From: Hyphomicrobiales bacterium
GTDB lineage: Bacteria > Pseudomonadota > Alphaproteobacteria > Rhizobiales > NORP267
DNA length: 64,000 nucleotides
NCBI GenBank assembly: GCA_021775855.1
Contig: JAJFGZ010000040.1
Span: 1 to 64,000, forward strand
Reading direction: 5' to 3'
Shown here: positions 34,992 through 43,623 of the stretch, one piece after another
Layout: every line of letters starts with the position of its first letter
Numbering within the stretch: position 1 is the stretch's first letter
Translations under genes and position numbers: made by a program
Notes under the pieces: model-generated
Told to the model about the DNA's origin: nothing
The model's database searches: none
The model's input: only the letters and a program-made list of their open reading frames with translations

Positions 34992-35185
34992 TTGCTGTGC
35001 CGCCGCTGATCCATGAGCCGATTAAGCCTCGACAATTCGGTGACGAAATCATTGAAGCGTCGGTTAGAGCGAACCAGTTCGCGCAAGCTCCAGATCAGCA
35101 AGCCGCTGGCCCCGCTGGCCCAAAGAAACAGCGCCAAATGGGCAAGGTCGCCCCGCCCGGCAAATTCCCTGACTGCCTGGTCCAT
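34988..35185 (-). CDS. Small membrane protein, GTA gp3.5-like
   Basis: 65 residues from the ATG at 35185, one base after the portal stop. It has one membrane segment (LAHLALFLWASGASGLLIWSL) and a basic C-terminal helix (NRRFNDFVTELSRLNRLMDQ). A small membrane protein between portal and protease is a feature of GTA clusters. Its function is unknown. Confidence 0.7.
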   Translation of the reverse strand: MDQAVREFAGRGDLAHLALFLWASGASGLLIWSLRELVRSNRRFNDFVTELSRLNRLMDQRRHSK

Positions 35186-35186
35186 G

Positions 35187-36431
35187 TCAGCGGACCGTTC
35201 CTTGGGATCGTTTTTGGCGAACCGGAATCGGGGATCTATCCCCGCCCTTGATTGGTCCAAACCCGAGCGCTTCACGTTTTTCGTTTGCCGTGAGGAAATC
35301 CGCAGCACCTATCCGGGACCACTTTTTCTCCCGCTCGAGCGCCAGGGCGTCGACCTTGTCCAGGTCGAACCCGAGCCGCAATTCGTCACCATAAACGGGT
35401 GACAGCCAACAGCAGATTGCCTTGGCAACGCGCTCCGCCAACGGCATCACGGTTTGGCGCCAGAATGTGCGGTTGGCCTCGGCATAGTTGGAATAGGTAT
35501 TGTCGCCCGGGATTCCGAGCAGCATGGGGGGCACACCGAAGGCGAGCGCTATTTCGCGCGCCGCAGCGTGCTTGGCGTCGATAAAATCCATGTCGCGAGG
35601 GGTTAGCCCCATGGATTTCCAGTCGAGACCGCCTTCCAGCAACAAGGGTCGGCCAGCATTGGCAGACCCTTGAAAATTTGATTCTAACTCGGCCTTCAAC
35701 CGGTCATATTGATCACTTGTCAGCGTGGAGTTGCGGTCAGACGGCGCGTAGACAAGCGCGCCCGATGGTCTCGCAGCATTGTCGAGAAGGGATTTGTTCC
35801 AGGCCCCGGCGGCGTTGTGGATGTCGATCGGAATTTGCGCGGCTTCGAGCGGGCTCATGCCGTAGTGATCATCGACCGGATTGAACAAGGTCACGTGCAA
35901 AATCGGGCTGATCCCATGATCCGGGTGCCCGGCGAAACGCACAGATTGTCCACCTGCAGAATACTCGTAGGCTTCCGGCCAGCCGTCCCGCCCGGGGATT
36001 ATTTTCATTCGGTCGGGGCGCAGGGCGTGCAATTCGCGGAGATCGTCTTCAAGAATTATCGCCTCCAGATACCCGTTGCCGGCAAGAAGCATGTAGCCGA
36101 ACAAAGCCTCGAACAGATCGGGACCCGATTGCTTCGCGTTGGGCTTTGCGATCAACGCCAGCAGCGGATGATCGTCGAGTTCCCTTACACCCTCGTAAGC
36201 AAGCCAGTGCAGGCTAGCCGTTGCCTCCGCGATCATCCGGGTGCAGCGGTATACGATCGGGTTGCGGGCAAAACCCTCGCGCGCCAACGCTTCATAATCG
36301 CGCGGCGTCCAGACGGGTTGGCCTTGATTGTGAAGGGCAACCAGATGCCCTGTCGCGCTCGCTTTTTGTTTGGACGGACCGGTCAAGACCTGTCGCGCGC
36401 CGCCTGTCAGGCGGTTCCAAAATGAAGCCAT
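35187..36431 (-). CDS. HK97-family portal protein (gp3)
   Basis: 414 residues. Family landmarks: FARNPIVYRCTRMIAEATAS, LFEALFGYMLLAGNGYLEAI, and HPDHGISPILHVTLFNP; near the C-terminus GVPPMLLGIPGDNTYSNYAE and WRQTVMPLAERVAKAICCWL. It forms the dodecameric entry ring for DNA packaging and docks the terminase. The ATG at 36431 is preferred to the TTG just before it. Confidence 0.95.
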   Translation of the reverse strand: MASFWNRLTGGARQVLTGPSKQKASATGHLVALHNQGQPVWTPRDYEALAREGFARNPIVYRCTRMIAEATASLHWLAYEGVRELDDHPLLALIAKPNAKQSGPDLFEALFGYMLLAGNGYLEAIILEDDLRELHALRPDRMKIIPGRDGWPEAYEYSAGGQSVRFAGHPDHGISPILHVTLFNPVDDHYGMSPLEAAQIPIDIHNAAGAWNKSLLDNAARPSGALVYAPSDRNSTLTSDQYDRLKAELESNFQGSANAGRPLLLEGGLDWKSMGLTPRDMDFIDAKHAAAREIALAFGVPPMLLGIPGDNTYSNYAEANRTFWRQTVMPLAERVAKAICCWLSPVYGDELRLGFDLDKVDALALEREKKWSRIGAADFLTANEKREALGFGPIKGGDRSPIPVRQKRSQGTVR

Positions 36432-36449
36432 CAATATTTCTCCGTAGAG

Positions 36450-37790
36450 TCAGATAGCCCGCACGCGCGGGCTGTCGCCGAGGGGCGTGATCATCAGACT
36501 GGTCAACGCCCAGACCAGAGCATCGAGCCGGTCAGGGGAATGCCCACCAGTCAGTCCATCTGGTCCAAAGTCGCATAATTCGTCTTCCAGCTCCGGAAAC
36601 GACCCAGCGTGGGAGACGAGACCACGTTCGTAGAGCGCAGCAACAGGTTCGGCCCTGGTCCATTTTGAGCGGGTAGCCCGTACCGGTGTCACCGGCACTG
36701 TTTCATCGACCTGCCGAATGATCGCCTCGACCATGTCGCCGCCCTGGTTGGTCTCAACCACAATCCGGTCTGCTTGTAGCCGGTTGTAGAGGGCGACCGC
36801 TGCTGTTGCCCACCTGATCGGGGTCAACCCCTGGTTCGTGGCATCGGCCAGGATGTAGGCCCGATTGTGTTGGTCTTTCCCGGCGGCGATTATGCCGCAG
36901 GCGTCCGATTTTGCAGTTGCTGTAACTGGCGGATCAACCGCCACAACAATCCGCGCCAGTTCGGGGATTTGATCGACCCTGACTTGCTCAATGACGTCAC
37001 GGGACCAGAGGCCGTCTTCACGATCTTCGAGCAGAACAGCGTCCAGCTCCTGCCTGCCAAGGCGGGTGCCCTGGTATTGGTCGATAACCGCCGTAAAAAA
37101 CGCGCTCGACAGGTTTTGTCGGTTGTCGTTTGTGGTCATCCGCGAAACGGCAACAGCCGGATCACCCAGTAGCGATTTCAACAATTCCATCGGCCGGGGG
37201 GTCGTCGTCACAACCTGCCTCGGTCGAGCGCCCAGGCGAAGGGCGAATTGCAGCATGTCCCATGCCTGGCGGGGGTAACGCCATTTGCAGACTTCATCGC
37301 ACCAGGCGGCGGCGAATTGCCGGCCCCGCAGGGAATCAGGATTGTCCGCCGACAGCACTTCACCGATCGTCCCGCCGGGCCAAACGACCTGGCCGCGTGA
37401 AACCACAAATTCTGGCCTTTCGCACTCCCGGTGGATGGCCATGAGCCCGGATGATCCCTCGACCATGATATCGCGGGCTTCGTCCAGCGTGCGGCCGATG
37501 ATGGCAATGCGCCCCGGTACCCGCTGGTCGATGTCCGGTGGGCGCAGCGCCTGTGCGCGGACCCACTCGGCCCCGGCCCGGGTTTTTCCGGCACCTCGGC
37601 CACCCAGGATCAGCCAGGTCGTCCAGTCCATTCCTGGCGCCAGCTGTTCGGCCCGCGCCCATACCGGCCAGTCGAAGATGATCTGTTCAAGCTCTGCCGG
37701 GTCGAGACTGTTCAGAAAATTCGTGAGCCTGTTGTCATCCTTCAAATTCTTCAATGCGACGGATAATTTCGAGACGGAATCTATCGGCAT
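36450..37790 (-). CDS. Terminase large subunit (gp2)
   Basis: 446 residues; DNA-packaging ATPase and nuclease. The Walker A motif ILGGRGAGKTRAG has GGRGAGKT at 63-70. The Walker B region is AAAWCDEVCKW. The RNase H-like nuclease domain has its acidic residues in VAVDPPVTATAKSDACGI, RIVVETNQGGDM and DRLDALVWAL. In GTAs this enzyme packages random host DNA by a headful-like mechanism. The first 56 bp overlap the end of the small-subunit gene in another frame, a longer overlap than elsewhere in the cluster; an internal start is possible but less likely. Confidence 0.95.
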   Translation of the reverse strand: MPIDSVSKLSVALKNLKDDNRLTNFLNSLDPAELEQIIFDWPVWARAEQLAPGMDWTTWLILGGRGAGKTRAGAEWVRAQALRPPDIDQRVPGRIAIIGRTLDEARDIMVEGSSGLMAIHRECERPEFVVSRGQVVWPGGTIGEVLSADNPDSLRGRQFAAAWCDEVCKWRYPRQAWDMLQFALRLGARPRQVVTTTPRPMELLKSLLGDPAVAVSRMTTNDNRQNLSSAFFTAVIDQYQGTRLGRQELDAVLLEDREDGLWSRDVIEQVRVDQIPELARIVVAVDPPVTATAKSDACGIIAAGKDQHNRAYILADATNQGLTPIRWATAAVALYNRLQADRIVVETNQGGDMVEAIIRQVDETVPVTPVRATRSKWTRAEPVAALYERGLVSHAGSFPELEDELCDFGPDGLTGGHSPDRLDALVWALTSLMITPLGDSPRVRAI

Positions 37791-38217
37791 CTAAGTCCGT
37801 TCTGGTGTCATCCGCTGTTCGGGCCCCGGCTGCTGCGCCGGCCTGAAGCTCGATCAGCTTTTCCAGGGTTCGAACCAGCGTTGAAAGGGTCCGGGCATCT
37901 CGCTCAGCAGTCGCCGTAGTGTTATTGTCGTCAATGTCGGGCATTGATTGCAAGCGTACCTCGATGGCTTTCATTTGCTGGCACAATGTGTCGTAAAGTC
38001 GAGCAACCAGCATGTCATTCTGTACGTTTCCGGCGACAATGGTGGGTCTTGCCGTTCTTTTCGCACGCTGACGCCGGGGCCAATTTTCGACCCGGGCGCG
38101 GCTGTATAACGAACTGGTTGAAATACCGAAGCGGGTACAAATCGCCGATACCGGTTCACTAGATTCAATATAGGCACGGTGAATTTCAGGCCAGCGACCA
38201 GAACCAGCGTCCGTCAT
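37735..38217 (-). CDS. Terminase small subunit-like protein (gp1)
   Basis: 160 residues. An N-terminal helix-turn-helix (WPEIHRAYIESSEPVSAICT through FGISTSSLYSRARVENW) is followed by a helical, coiled-coil-like region with acidic C-terminus. Position directly before the large subunit and the HTH make it the small terminase. In GTAs this subunit has lost specific pac-site binding; the same may hold here but cannot be read from sequence. It is the first gene of the structural operon. Confidence 0.85.
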   Translation of the reverse strand: MTDAGSGRWPEIHRAYIESSEPVSAICTRFGISTSSLYSRARVENWPRRQRAKRTARPTIVAGNVQNDMLVARLYDTLCQQMKAIEVRLQSMPDIDDNNTTATAERDARTLSTLVRTLEKLIELQAGAAAGARTADDTRTDLDADRFRLEIIRRIEEFEG

Positions 38218-38297
38218 TCAGGCAAATCTTTGAATTTATTTTTGAAAACCGCCCGGCATCTTCAGAGGCATTTATCGGACAGTAACAGGAAGATACA

Positions 38298-38314
38298 CAT
38301 GTAGCGTTACAGTG
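38298..38314. promoter_or_regulatory. Dyad TGTA-GCGT-TACA upstream of the GTA-like operon
   Basis: TGTAGCGTTACA (38300-38311) has perfect TGTA/TACA arms around a 4-base centre, flanked by ACAC on the left and GTGT on the right with one base of asymmetry. It lies about 85 bp before the small terminase start, in the 127-bp gap that must hold the promoter. It may be an operator for a dimeric regulator; no regulator gene lies in the cluster. Confidence 0.4.
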
Positions 38315-38344
38315 TCAATATATTTTTACGCATTTCGTGATTTA

Positions 38345-38815
38345 TTATTCATCACCGTTGGTTTTCCCATTCTTTTCCATGATCGATCGTATATGGCCGG
38401 GCAAGTCCTTTTCAGTCACCTGCCCTTCCGGCACTGCCCAATCGCGGATCGAAACCCCCGCTCGATGGACGCTATCAGGATCACCGGTAATGAGGGGGTG
38501 CCAAGGGAGAAGTCCCTGGCCTTCGTCCAGCCGGCGGTATGCGCAGGTCACCGGTAACCAGCCAATTTCTTTAATATTCCGGGGATTGAGCGGGATGCAG
38601 GTCGGCACTTGTTTGTGGCGATTGGGATAATCGCTGCATTTGCAAATACCGATGTTGAGGAGCTCGCAGGCAACATCCGTATAGGCAATTTCTTCCGTGT
38701 CCTCATCCTCAAGCTTGATGAGGCAGCAAAGTCCGCACCCGTCGCATAAAGATTCCCATTCTTCCTCGGTCATTTCGTCCAGCGTTTTTTTTACCCAAAA
38801 GGCTTTTTCCGCCAT
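38345..38815 (-). CDS. YcgN/UPF0260-family cysteine cluster protein
   Basis: 156 residues. The CxxCxxCC-type N-terminal signature is visible as LCDGCGLCCLIKLED, followed by CKCSDYPNRHKQVPTCIPL and LPVTCAYR, a cysteine pattern suggesting metal or Fe-S binding. The C-terminus matches the family (GLLPWHPLITGDP and HRAGVSIRDW). Cytoplasmic function is unknown. The ATG at 38815 is chosen by family length. It sits just outside the GTA-like operon in the same direction. Confidence 0.92.
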   Translation of the reverse strand: MAEKAFWVKKTLDEMTEEEWESLCDGCGLCCLIKLEDEDTEEIAYTDVACELLNIGICKCSDYPNRHKQVPTCIPLNPRNIKEIGWLPVTCAYRRLDEGQGLLPWHPLITGDPDSVHRAGVSIRDWAVPEGQVTEKDLPGHIRSIMEKNGKTNGDE

Positions 38816-38961
38816 AGAAATTTCCAAGTGTTAGCATTAACTGAGAGACAGGCTAAACAAGCGTGCACGTTGTTGATAGAAGGTTGTCTCAACCGCCCCA
38901 AGGGTACATAACATGTGACGGGTGGCAAACGACAATTGATTGAATATAGCGGGGAACTACC

Positions 38962-41187
38962 TTGCGAGACCCGTTCTTGGGCAGAAAAAACAGGCGCGCC
39001 GGGCTACGGTTGGTTGAGGTCGATTCGTGGGTCGACAGCACCATGTTCGCCGCTGGCCGAGCATTGCGTCATGGATATCAGGCTTTCTCGACCTGGATGA
39101 ACCGATTCCAGGTTGGCGGGTTCAAACGCGTCGTAATCGAGATCGTTTCAGACGGCGCATCCTTCGGCGTAATGGGTGCCATGTTGATGCTGTTCCTTGC
39201 CCAACCGGCATTCGACGAGACGACCGACGACTGGTTGCGATCGAGCAATTACAGCGTCACCTTCACCGACCGATATGGCAACGAAATTGGCAACCGGGGC
39301 ATCATCACGAATGCAACTGTGCCTCTGGACGAATTTCCCGATCACATGATTCAAGCCATATTGGCGACCGAAGACCGCCGGTTTTTTGATCATTTTGGCA
39401 TCGATTTCCTTGGGTTGATTCGCGCCATATCCGAAAATGTTCAGGCCGACGGCGTTGTCCAGGGTGGCAGCACGATTACCCAACAGCTAGCCAAGAATAT
39501 TTTCCTGACTTCCGAGCGGACAATCCAGCGAAAAATCAAGGAAGCCTTCCTCGCTGTCTGGCTTGAGGCCCGCCTCACAAAACGGGAAATTCTGAAACTA
39601 TATCTTGACCGCGCTTATCTTGGAGGCGGAACAGTCGGCGCTGAGGCCGCTGCGGAATATTATTTTGGAAAATCGATCCGCGATGTAACAATTGCCGAAG
39701 CCGCAATGCTGGCAGGATTATTCAAGGCCCCCTCCAGATTTGCACCGCACGCCAATTTGCCCGCCGCGCGCGCGCGCGCAAATGTGGTCTTGAGCAACAT
39801 GGTGGAAGCGAATTTCCTGACCGAGGGCGAAGTTTTTGGCGCGCGGCAACATCCGGCGACACCGGTGGACCGTTCGAATAATTACGTCCCCAATTATTTT
39901 CTCGATTGGGCTTTTTCGGAAGCGCAACGATTGGGCAATGGCGAAGATTATGTACTTTACGTCCAGACGACGATTGATATTCGCCTTCAGCAGGCGGCCG
40001 AAAACGCTATCGACGCCTCTTTGCGCCAGTTCGGCACTCAATACGGGACGGAGCAAGCCGCGATGGTGGTCAACGAACTCGACGGCGCCGTCCGCGCTAT
40101 GGTGGGGGGGCGCGATTATGGACAGAGCCAGTTCAATCGTGCGGCAGACGCACTTCGCCAACCCGGCTCGGCGTTCAAACCGTTTGTTTACATGACCGCA
40201 ATGCTGAACGGTTTCACGCCAGAGAGTGTGGTGCTCGATGCGCCGATCACAATCGGCAACTGGTCACCACGCAATTACGGCCGTTCCTACCGCGGCCCGG
40301 TCACCTTGATGACAGCGCTGACGCGCTCGATCAATACAATCCCCGTTCGCCTTTCCCGGGTATTCGGAATCCAGAAGATTGTCGAGACGTCGCAACTTCT
40401 GGGACTTAGAAATAATTTCGTCATGACCAGATCGCTGCCGCTCGGGACAAACGAGGTCACTGTCCTCGACATGACAGGCGGCTACACCGTATTTGCCAAT
40501 GGCGGGCGCCGTGCAACTCCGTTTGGGATTCTCGAAATTCGCAATAGCGAAGGCATGGTTATTTACGATCACGAACGCGATGGCTCAAAAAATGATCAGA
40601 TCGTGGACCCCCAATATATTTCCTATATGAATTCCATGCTGACCAATGTAGTGGAATCAGGTACGGGCCGACGGGCACAGCTTGATTTCACCGTAGCAGG
40701 CGGGAAAACCGGAACCACCCAGGCCTATCGGGATGCGTGGTTTATGGGGTATACTGGGCGTTACGTTGCCGGGGTATGGTTCGGCAACGACAACTTCTCC
40801 TCGACGCGACGAATGACCGGCGGGTCGTTGCCGGCAATGACCTGGAAGCAGTTCATGATCATGGCCCATACAGACTACGATATTCCGCCCATCCTTGGTG
40901 CGACTGATCCGCGTGGATTGACCCGGAATCGTGATATGCTTCTCGCTTCTGACAGTAACGGCAACGGTCCGGCCGGGATTGGCGCACAAGTTGCAACGCT
41001 TTCAAGGCCGATGAAAGATACATTGACGGGACTTGAAAGCTTGTTCCGGAATGCGGCTGTCGTGAGTGAACCTGAGGGTCCTGATGTGCAAGGTCCGGTC
41101 TCGGTGCTTCAGCCAAATACTGGGACCCGCCTGGTGCAGGGCGTCCGCCTGCAATCTCCCGATAATTCGTCATCAGCAACCCAATAG
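38962..41187 (+). CDS. Class A penicillin-binding protein 1A
   Basis: 741 residues; bifunctional peptidoglycan glycosyltransferase/transpeptidase. After a cytoplasmic N-terminus comes one TM (about 64-82). The GT51 domain has catalytic Glu137 (ATEDRRFFDHFGID) and QGGSTITQQLAKN, then LYLDRAYLGGGTVGAEAAA. The transpeptidase domain carries SxxK as SAFK (RQPGSAFKPFVYM), SxN as SIN (TRSINTIPVRL) and KTG as GGKTGTTQ. Transcription is from a TTG start with a clear GGGGA sequence 7 bases upstream. It is shorter than the longest PBP1A types because it lacks an extended OB domain between the two enzymatic parts. Confidence 0.93.
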   Translation: MRDPFLGRKNRRAGLRLVEVDSWVDSTMFAAGRALRHGYQAFSTWMNRFQVGGFKRVVIEIVSDGASFGVMGAMLMLFLAQPAFDETTDDWLRSSNYSVTFTDRYGNEIGNRGIITNATVPLDEFPDHMIQAILATEDRRFFDHFGIDFLGLIRAISENVQADGVVQGGSTITQQLAKNIFLTSERTIQRKIKEAFLAVWLEARLTKREILKLYLDRAYLGGGTVGAEAAAEYYFGKSIRDVTIAEAAMLAGLFKAPSRFAPHANLPAARARANVVLSNMVEANFLTEGEVFGARQHPATPVDRSNNYVPNYFLDWAFSEAQRLGNGEDYVLYVQTTIDIRLQQAAENAIDASLRQFGTQYGTEQAAMVVNELDGAVRAMVGGRDYGQSQFNRAADALRQPGSAFKPFVYMTAMLNGFTPESVVLDAPITIGNWSPRNYGRSYRGPVTLMTALTRSINTIPVRLSRVFGIQKIVETSQLLGLRNNFVMTRSLPLGTNEVTVLDMTGGYTVFANGGRRATPFGILEIRNSEGMVIYDHERDGSKNDQIVDPQYISYMNSMLTNVVESGTGRRAQLDFTVAGGKTGTTQAYRDAWFMGYTGRYVAGVWFGNDNFSSTRRMTGGSLPAMTWKQFMIMAHTDYDIPPILGATDPRGLTRNRDMLLASDSNGNGPAGIGAQVATLSRPMKDTLTGLESLFRNAAVVSEPEGPDVQGPVSVLQPNTGTRLVQGVRLQSPDNSSSATQ

Positions 41188-41279
41188 AGCGCCGATCAAA
41201 TGATCGATCCGGCCGTCGCCATCAGCTTCGCAGCAGGTAAAAGCAGGTCTTCGATGGCAACGATAGTTGAGCAATCTCT

Positions 41280-41858
41280 GTGAAAATATTAGGAAACTTG
41301 ATCGTTGCCCTGGTGATTGCTGCGATTTTTGGCCTTGGGTCGGTATGGCTTACGATCCAGGGGAGTGCTGGAATCGAACAGGTGCGCAAAGGACCGTGGG
41401 TCTCCTGGATTGCCGCCGGCGATCCCAATGCCGACCCTTACACCCAGTCCATGCTGGCGCGGACAGGGCGTATTCCCCTGGCTGCGGCGGAGGCAATTTA
41501 TTTTCACGCAGCAACTGACAACGAAGGCAACACGCTAAGTAGTGACTGCACCTTCCGGATCCAAGGCCAACCACTTGATACACGGGTTTGGACATTGACC
41601 GCCACTACGGACGAAGGCACGCTGATCGACAATCCGGCGGCACGCTATGGCTTCAATAGTCTCAGCATTCTACGCGAGCCAGATGGCGGGTTTATCGTAC
41701 ATTTGGGACCGAAAGCACGAGCCGGAAACTGGATCCCGGCCGGGTCTAATAACGTTATTGTCCTGACTTTGCGACTTTACGACACCTCGATGAAGACAAA
41801 TGGTGGACTTGCCGACCCGATTTTACCGTCAATTGAGCGGGAGGATTGTCAGGGATGA
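41280..41858 (+). CDS. DUF1214-domain exported protein
   Basis: 192 residues. One N-terminal membrane segment (LIVALVIAAIFGLGSVWLTI) precedes a beta-rich periplasmic domain of the DUF1214 type (FHAATDNEGNTLSSDCTFRI, WTLTATTDEGTLI, and RAGNWIPAG). The GTG start at 41280 lacks a strong ribosome-binding site. It overlaps the DUF1254 gene by 4 bp; the two domains are often fused or adjacent and are thought to work together in the envelope, with unknown substrate. Confidence 0.85.
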   Translation: MKILGNLIVALVIAAIFGLGSVWLTIQGSAGIEQVRKGPWVSWIAAGDPNADPYTQSMLARTGRIPLAAAEAIYFHAATDNEGNTLSSDCTFRIQGQPLDTRVWTLTATTDEGTLIDNPAARYGFNSLSILREPDGGFIVHLGPKARAGNWIPAGSNNVIVLTLRLYDTSMKTNGGLADPILPSIEREDCQG

Positions 41859-42475
41859 GGACATTTGCCTGGATACTCGGTGGATTGTTCCTTGCGGGTA
41901 TCATTCACGTTGTTGCCGTTCTGGTATTGCCGATTTTTGCGACCGGCGATGCCTGGAACCGGCTTGCAAGATACGGCAGTTTTAATCATCTCAATATTCT
42001 ACCCGCAGCGACGCCGTTCGGTGAAGCCATCGCCGATATGGACCCCAATCTGGAATACGCGGTATGCCGGTTTGATCTTGCAGAAGGCCCGTTGAGGGTC
42101 GCAGTGGATATCCCACAGGGCTATTGGTCAGTCGGAATTTACGACCGCTACGCCGGCAATTATTATACTCTCAACAATCGCAGCGCCGGAACAAAAACTC
42201 TGACGCTCTGGGTGGCCGATCAGCAGCAGATCCTTGCGATGCTCCCGGAAGGGTTGGACGATGTTGGCAATGATGCAGCGGATCTGCTGCCGGTTAAATC
42301 TCCCGACCGGTACGGGCTGGTCATTTTGCGCGTACTGGTACACGAGGAAAGTTTTCGCGCAAACGCAATCGCTGCGCTGGAAAATTCCAGTTGTCAGATC
42401 GATTCATCTATCCTGGATGTTGAGGAAACCGAAAGTGTTTTCCCCGTACCAATCATTCGACCGTCAGGGGAATAA
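41855..42475 (+). CDS. DUF1254-domain exported protein
   Basis: 206 residues. One N-terminal TM (WILGGLFLAGIIHVVAVLVL) and a DUF1254 domain with AVCRFDLAEGPLRVAVDIPQ and YWSVGIYDRYAGNYYTLNNR. The ATG at 41855, overlapping the DUF1214 stop and preceded by GGGAGG and AGGG, is clear. It forms a translationally coupled pair with the gene before it. Function is unknown; the location after PBP1A suggests an envelope role. Confidence 0.85.
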   Translation: MRTFAWILGGLFLAGIIHVVAVLVLPIFATGDAWNRLARYGSFNHLNILPAATPFGEAIADMDPNLEYAVCRFDLAEGPLRVAVDIPQGYWSVGIYDRYAGNYYTLNNRSAGTKTLTLWVADQQQILAMLPEGLDDVGNDAADLLPVKSPDRYGLVILRVLVHEESFRANAIAALENSSCQIDSSILDVEETESVFPVPIIRPSGE

Positions 42476-42502
42476 GTCCAGTCCTGCCTCAGCGGAACAG
42501 GC

Positions 42503-43339
42503 CTACCCGCCGGATAAATCGACAATCGGCGGGTCTATAACTGAATAGACAGAATTCGCAGCCTCTTGCCCGGCCACCGCTCCATTCCTGTCGCCATCCA
42601 CCCAGACCAACTGCTGGTACTGATATGCAAGGTTTTCTATCTTTGAGCGCGCGGTGAATACCAGATCGGACGGGGACTCAAGCTCCGCCCGGTCTATTGC
42701 CTGGCGATAAGCGGAAATCCGATCCGCCAGCGAGTCGGTGACCAGCTTGATAAATTCGCTATTTTCCTCGACCCGCGCAATCAGATCGCGCTGATCCAGA
42801 CGTGTGTAGTTTCGTGCACTGAATATCTCAAGGCGACGAGCGTCTTGATCAAATACCTGTTCTGCAGCGGCGGTAAACCTCGGTGTGGAGTCAGCGTCAT
42901 CCTGAATATCGCGGATCAATTTGTTCCACAGAGCGTCTTCATAACGTTCATGATTTTGGCGCAGATACTCGTAATACGGATCACCGCTGCTGAATGGGCG
43001 CTCGGTAAACCCGGACTGCGTATAACGGAGCGATGTCATCACGTCACGGTATCGGGGCTCAATGCCAAGAGGCTGGATCAACCGATAGCCGAGGGATCGC
43101 ATGCGCTCTTCTTTGTATGTGAGGGAATAGTCCGAGTAAAACTGCTCCGCATAGGCGGAGGCGTCAGAGCTAACAGCTAAAATTGAAGCCGTATCACGAA
43201 TCGATATTTTGGGGCGGTCGAAATCACCAACTTCGGTGCAGGCCGAAAGTGCAACCGCAAAAATTGCGGGCGCTGCCAGGGTCCGCAGAACTGGGTATGA
43301 TTGAAATACGGAATTCCGAAGCGGGATTACGCGCTTCAT
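42503..43339 (-). CDS. Uncharacterised lipoprotein
   Basis: 278 residues. The signal peptide ends in a lipobox (FAVALSAC) with Cys34, giving a lipid-anchored periplasmic or outer-membrane protein. The mature part is helical and charged (SDASAYAEQFYSDYSLTYKE and onward; ISAYRQAIDRAELESPSDLV), with no domain I can name. It is coupled to the 66-residue gene upstream by a 4-bp overlap. It is convergent with the DUF1254 gene. Confidence 0.75.
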   Translation of the reverse strand: MKRVIPLRNSVFQSYPVLRTLAAPAIFAVALSACTEVGDFDRPKISIRDTASILAVSSDASAYAEQFYSDYSLTYKEERMRSLGYRLIQPLGIEPRYRDVMTSLRYTQSGFTERPFSSGDPYYEYLRQNHERYEDALWNKLIRDIQDDADSTPRFTAAAEQVFDQDARRLEIFSARNYTRLDQRDLIARVEENSEFIKLVTDSLADRISAYRQAIDRAELESPSDLVFTARSKIENLAYQYQQLVWVDGDRNGAVAGQEAANSVYSVIDPPIVDLSGG

Positions 43340-43536
43340 TTTCGGGTTTGTTTAGAGCGGCGTGCGCGTTTTGCAGATTTTTTTGGATCATCAAGACGGT
43401 CCGATAGTTTGAAAGCTTCCCGCTCAACCCGGACGCCAGGAAAAATCACTATATCGGCCGGTCCAGATGACCGGTTCAGTTGATCTGGTTCGTGACCCAA
43501 AGATTCTCTTGGTTCGAACTTCAGTATCTTCGCCAT
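43336..43536 (-). CDS. Small conserved protein of unknown function
   Basis: 66 residues, charged, with a strongly basic C-terminus (KKSAKRARRSKQTRK). The central motif ADIVIFPGVRVEREAF occurs in short conserved hypothetical proteins of Alphaproteobacteria. Its stop overlaps the lipoprotein start by 4 bp. It is divergent from the DUF2336 gene. Confidence 0.65.
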   Translation of the reverse strand: MAKILKFEPRESLGHEPDQLNRSSGPADIVIFPGVRVEREAFKLSDRLDDPKKSAKRARRSKQTRK

Positions 43537-43623
43537 CTTCCCCTCCTGGTGTCGGACGGCCGCTTGTGACCACGCCTATGCAATCCGCAATAGGCCCCTG
43601 AACAAAGTGATTAAGGCGCTGTC

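Noticed and set aside
38218-38344. tRNA gene or attachment site at the GTA-like cluster boundary
   Set aside because: I looked for a cloverleaf or CCA-like end and for a repeat shared with about 21.05 kb; none is visible.
39769-39780. CG-alternating run in the PBP1A gene as a repeat or Z-DNA element
   Set aside because: It is a short run inside codons for Ala/Arg in a conserved region of the protein and needs no other explanation.
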